NCBI GenBank assembly: GCA_030528845.1
Contig: JAUMYC010000095.1
Coordinates: 1 to 9,309 of the forward strand
Source: Eubacteriales bacterium
GTDB taxonomy: Bacteria > Bacillota_A > Clostridia > Christensenellales > Aristaeellaceae
Reading direction: 5' to 3'
DNA: 9,309 nucleotides
Of this stretch, positions 6,656 to 9,309 are shown piece by piece. Position numbers and translations under genes: made by a program. A model generated the notes under the pieces. That model was not told the origin of the DNA. It did not search any database and was given only the letters and a program-made list of their open reading frames with translations. Each line of letters begins with the position of its first letter. Positions within the stretch are counted from its first letter, which is position 1.

Positions 6656-7420
6656 TTACTTCTTAGGCTCAAAGAGATACTTTTTATCATTCCCCATGCA
6701 GATCTGCATGCAGCGAATGCCAAACACCTCTTCCCAAACATGCGAAGCCGCCAGATCGTCCGGCGCTTCATTCGCAATGATCTTCCCTTCGCTCATCACG
6801 ATGATGCGGTCGCAAAACTGCATCGCCATGCTCAGATCGTGCAGCACGGCGACGACGCACCTGCCTTCGTCGCGCATCCGCCGCAAGATCTCCATCACCT
6901 GAAATTGCGCGGAAATATCCAAAAACGTCGTGGGTTCGTCGAGCAGTGCAAATTTCGGATCCTGCGCAAGAAGCAGCGCCAAATATGCCCGCTGCCGCTC
7001 GCCGCCCGAGAGCTCCCGCAGAAACCGCTCTGCGAAGCCGCTCATTTCGGTTTCGATGAGCGCCTTTTCCACCGCCGCGCGATCCGCCGCAGAAAATCGC
7101 TGCGAAAACGGCAGGAACGGATAGCGCCCGTGCTCCACATACTCGCGCACCGTCATCTCCGGCACGCTGCGCGTCTGCGGCATCAGCGCCACGCTGCGCG
7201 CGAACTCCCGCCGTTCATAGCTCGCATATTCTCTGCCTTTCAGCAGCAGCCGGCCCGATTTCGGCAGTGCAAGATTGGAGAGCAGCCGCAGGAGCGTGCT
7301 CTTTCCGCTGCCGTTCGGGCCAATGATCGCGTACAGCAAGCCTTTACGTAACTGCACGCTGCACTCGCGCACGGCTTCCGCATCCGCATACGCAAACGAG
7401 ACTGCCCTCGCCTCTATCAT
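6656..7420 (-). CDS. ABC transporter ATP-binding protein, FecE/BtuD type
   Basis: A 254-residue cytoplasmic ATPase that powers the adjacent FecCD-type permease. All motifs are present: Walker A GPNGSGKST at 34-42, Q-loop Gln82 (LMPQ), signature LSGGERQR at 137-144, Walker B FALLDEP at 157-163, D-loop FLD, and switch His194 (VLHDLSMA). HGRYPF at 97-102 and the overall length fit the iron-siderophore/heme/cobalamin importer class. The start ATG at 7420-7418 forms a four-base ATGA overlap with the permease stop and has AAAGGAGG eight bases upstream. The same frame stays open further upstream to 8026, but that stretch is arginine/histidine-rich antithetic sequence inside the permease gene and is not coding. 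It is the last gene of the operon, ended by the terminator at 6576-6612. The substrate is unknown. Confidence 0.95.
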   Translation of the reverse strand: MIEARAVSFAYADAEAVRECSVQLRKGLLYAIIGPNGSGKSTLLRLLSNLALPKSGRLLLKGREYASYERREFARSVALMPQTRSVPEMTVREYVEHGRYPFLPFSQRFSAADRAAVEKALIETEMSGFAERFLRELSGGERQRAYLALLLAQDPKFALLDEPTTFLDISAQFQVMEILRRMRDEGRCVVAVLHDLSMAMQFCDRIIVMSEGKIIANEAPDDLAASHVWEEVFGIRCMQICMGNDKKYLFEPKK

Positions 7421-8421
7421 AGCGCACGCCTCCTTTGCGAAAGGATCTGCCCGATGAAAAAGGGGCCGCCGATGAAGGAGAGCAAAATGCCGACGGGCAG
7501 CTCGTACGGCGCGAAGAGCACGCGGCCCAGAAGGTCGCACAGCAGCACCAGCGAGGCGCCGCCCAGCGCGCAGAAGGGAATGAGCAGCCTGTGGTTTCCG
7601 CCGATGATGCGCCTGCTCATGTGCGGCACGATCAGCCCGACAAACCCCAGCAGCCCGGCAAAGCTCACCGCGCTGCCCGCCAGCACACTCGCCAGCAGCA
7701 GCAGGAACAGGCGGAACCTGCCCACCTGCATGCCGAGGCTCGCAGCAGTCTCCTCCCCCATGCTCAGCACGTCGATATGCCGCGCGCAGACGCAGGCCGC
7801 CGCAATGCCCGCACAAATCGGGACGGCGGCAGGCAGAAGGCGCGCCATGTTCACCCCCGCGAGCCCGCCGACCAGAAACGCATTCGCATTGTACAGGCTG
7901 TCCGGGAAGATCGTCTTCACGGCATTGATGCCCGCGCTGAAAATGCTGCTGATCGCCACGCCGATCAATGTGATCGTCAGCCGACTTGCGCCCGTGCGCG
8001 CGGAGATGAGCCAGATCAGCAGGCATGCGCAGAGCGCGCCGGCAAACGCCGCAGCCGGCATGGCCCAGAGCAGCGAGGGAAACAGCGCGACCACGAGCGA
8101 GGCCGCCAGGCCCGCGCCGGAGTTTACGCCGATGATGTTCGGCGCGGCCATTGGGTTGTGCAGCGCCGCCTGTATGATCGCTCCGGCCACCGCAAGAGCG
8201 CTGCCTGCGAGCGCCGCAGCGAGCACGCGCGGCAGCCGGACATACGCAAAAATGCGATATGCCGCGCTGGTTTTGTCATTTTCCGCGATCGCGCGCAGGG
8301 CGTCCCAGATGCTCGCGCCGGTCGAACCAAAAAAGATCCCCAGAACCGCACTTGCGCAAAACAGCGCGATCACCGCGCCAAAGCGCAAGCCCGTTCCGGA
8401 GATCTTTTTCATTTCTGTCAT
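7417..8421 (-). CDS. FecCD/BtuC-family ABC importer permease
   Basis: A 334-residue inner-membrane permease of a type II ABC importer for iron-siderophore, heme or cobalamin-like chelates. It would work as a homodimer with about ten helices per subunit. The first membrane segment is about residues 13-31. The family signature follows: VRLPRVLAAALAGSALA (61-77), then GAIIQAALHNPMAAPNIIGVNSG (80-102, with Gln84 and Asn89-Pro90). The C-terminal half has GFVGLIVPHMSRR, the cytoplasmic coupling region that contacts the ATPase, then RVLFAPYELPVGIL and FIGGPFFI near the end. Its stop overlaps the ATPase start by four bases, and its start overlaps the substrate-binding protein stop by four bases. Start is uncertain: ATG 8421 gives the ATGA overlap, but AAAGGCGG ends one base before it. 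ATG 8412 (three codons later, MKKISG) has a more normal 10-base spacing. Confidence 0.95.
   Translation of the reverse strand: MTEMKKISGTGLRFGAVIALFCASAVLGIFFGSTGASIWDALRAIAENDKTSAAYRIFAYVRLPRVLAAALAGSALAVAGAIIQAALHNPMAAPNIIGVNSGAGLAASLVVALFPSLLWAMPAAAFAGALCACLLIWLISARTGASRLTITLIGVAISSIFSAGINAVKTIFPDSLYNANAFLVGGLAGVNMARLLPAAVPICAGIAAACVCARHIDVLSMGEETAASLGMQVGRFRLFLLLLASVLAGSAVSFAGLLGFVGLIVPHMSRRIIGGNHRLLIPFCALGGASLVLLCDLLGRVLFAPYELPVGILLSFIGGPFFIGQILSQRRRAL
7429..7436 (-). promoter_or_regulatory. Strong ribosome binding site for the ABC ATPase
   Basis: On the minus strand this reads AAAGGAGG, eight bases before ATG 7420 and inside the end of the permease gene. It fixes the ATPase start against the much longer open frame upstream. 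Confidence 0.85.
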
Positions 8422-9309
8422 TCCGCCTTTACGAACAATTCCGGGTACAACAGCTCCGCCAGCACGCGATAGCTCTCGTCCCAGCGGTTATTCGGCTTGT
8501 AGTGAAAGAGGTCCTGCGCGAGCACGACGTAACGACCGTTCTGCACCGCAGACAGCGAAGCCCACGCGGGGTCGCTCTCCACGCTGCGCTGCAGATACTC
8601 GCGCGCCGCCTGCTCGTCGCCCATCGTTGTCACAAAAATATAGTCCGGGTCTTCCAGCAAGATCTGCTCCATGCTCAGATCCTCGAGCAGCGACGGCGTC
8701 TTATCCACGATATTCTGCAATCCGAACTCCTTGAGGATCTGCCCGGCGAGGTTATCGTCCGCCTTGGCCTTCATCCCGGTGGAATACGCGCGCAGCAAAA
8801 GAAAACTTTGGTCTGTTTCTGTCGGGACAGCATCCTTAACCGACCGAATTCTCTTTTGCACATCGAGCACATTTGCCTGATAGCGACTACCGTCCGGGTC
8901 GTTACAGGCGCAAAATTGCTGCATCAGAGCAGCATATTCCGCAAATGTATCCTCGCGGAAGTATCCGTAGGCGATCCCCATCTGAGAAAGCGACTGCTCC
9001 AGCTCAAGATGCGCGGTCAGATCCGCCGCGAGCAGCACATAATCCGGCTCGAGTGCGATCAAACATTCCAGATCGACCGACTTCACCGTGCCAATCACCG
9101 CAATGTCCTTAGGCAGTTCGAGACTTCGGTCGGTTATTGCATCTTCCGTCACACCTACGAGTTCCCCGCCGGAGAGCAGCCAGCACTGCGCAAACGACGC
9201 ATGGCAGGCGACCACCCTACTTTCCGGAGAAACCTGCGCGCTGTTGCCAAACATGTCCTCAATTTGCACCGTTTCGGCAGAGGCTGCCTGCAGACAGCAC
9301 AGCAGGAGC
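8418..9309 (-). CDS. Periplasmic/extracellular substrate-binding protein of the FecCD-type importer, N terminus outside window
   Basis: The ligand-capturing component of the importer, a PF01497-type (BtuF/FhuD-like) helical-backbone binding protein. About 296 residues are visible. The frame is open to the window end; the GTG at 9269 is internal, because the residues before it read LLLCCLQAASAE, the end of a signal peptide. Family features include SRVVACHASFAQCWLLSGGELVGV near the mature N terminus, the strand LIALEPDYVLLA, the middle segment SFLLLRAYSTG, and the second-lobe segment LLEDPDYIFVTTMGD followed by DPAWASLSAVQNGRYVVL. The visible junction resembles an ASA cleavage site of signal peptidase I and shows no good lipobox. 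Substrate cannot be assigned: ferric siderophore, heme and cobalamin binders all share this fold. The promoter and any iron- or B12-responsive regulation lie outside the window. Its stop overlaps the permease start by four bases. Confidence 0.9.
   Translation of the reverse strand, partial: LLLCCLQAASAETVQIEDMFGNSAQVSPESRVVACHASFAQCWLLSGGELVGVTEDAITDRSLELPKDIAVIGTVKSVDLECLIALEPDYVLLAADLTAHLELEQSLSQMGIAYGYFREDTFAEYAALMQQFCACNDPDGSRYQANVLDVQKRIRSVKDAVPTETDQSFLLLRAYSTGMKAKADDNLAGQILKEFGLQNIVDKTPSLLEDLSMEQILLEDPDYIFVTTMGDEQAAREYLQRSVESDPAWASLSAVQNGRYVVLAQDLFHYKPNNRWDESYRVLAELLYPELFVKAE
8423..8430 (-). promoter_or_regulatory. Oddly placed ribosome binding site before the permease
   Basis: On the minus strand AAAGGCGG ends one base before ATG 8421 but ten bases before ATG 8412. 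This favours the later start, or reinitiation by terminating ribosomes at the ATGA overlap. The sequence alone does not settle it. Confidence 0.5.

Noticed and set aside
7421..8026. Upstream extension of the ABC ATPase frame into the permease gene, suggesting a 456-residue fusion
   Set aside because: The extra 202 residues are a frame-shifted reading of the permease. The ATPase begins at 7420 with an ideal ribosome binding site and normal family length.
7435..8734. Plus-strand open frames of 345 and 426 codons opposite the permease and binding protein genes
   Set aside because: The translations are Arg/Gln/Ala- or Ser/Pro-rich low-complexity mirrors. The minus-strand genes show full family motifs.

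Overview
The window reads as ordinary chromosomal DNA of a high-G+C anaerobic Firmicute, most likely an uncultured gut Clostridia. The evidence is a pyruvate:ferredoxin oxidoreductase, strong AGGAGG-type ribosome binding sites, a ybaB-recR pair, a YkuD-type L,D-transpeptidase with peptidoglycan-binding repeats, and codons strongly biased to G/C at the third position. The taxonomic call is inference; no rRNA or other marker is present.

Layout, left to right. Positions 1-2215 hold the 3' two thirds of a pyruvate:ferredoxin oxidoreductase gene (+), closed by a strong terminator at 2233-2268. A recognisable promoter at 2324-2352 drives a secreted L,D-transpeptidase (2389-3654, +). A hairpin at 3661-3691 separates it from a zinc-dependent polyol/alcohol dehydrogenase (3717-4802, +) that has no visible promoter of its own. 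A terminator-like hairpin at 4820-4859 overlaps a near-consensus promoter (4839-4867) that serves ybaB-recR (4954-5894, +, one-base overlap). Another hairpin (5951-5982) follows recR, and then a visibly AT-richer Nudix hydrolase gene (6054-6524, +). A perfect bidirectional terminator (6576-6612) sits between this gene and a convergent minus-strand operon. Read right to left, that operon encodes a substrate-binding protein (cut by the window end), a FecCD/BtuC-type permease and a FecE/BtuD-type ATPase, joined by four-base ATGA overlaps. It is a complete type II ABC importer of the iron-siderophore/heme/cobalamin family.

The units are functionally unrelated: central anaerobic carbon and electron metabolism, cell-wall cross-linking, polyol oxidation, recombinational repair, nucleotide-type hydrolysis and metal-chelate uptake. 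I see no CRISPR array, tRNA, rRNA, insertion sequence, phage gene, toxin-antitoxin pair or defence system, and no intergenic stretch over 300 bases. I found no convincing undescribed system. The second-look items are modest: a promoter embedded in a terminator hairpin, ybaB-recR without dnaX beside it, a possibly non-lipoprotein binding protein, a compositionally distinct Nudix gene, and an ambiguous start for the permease.
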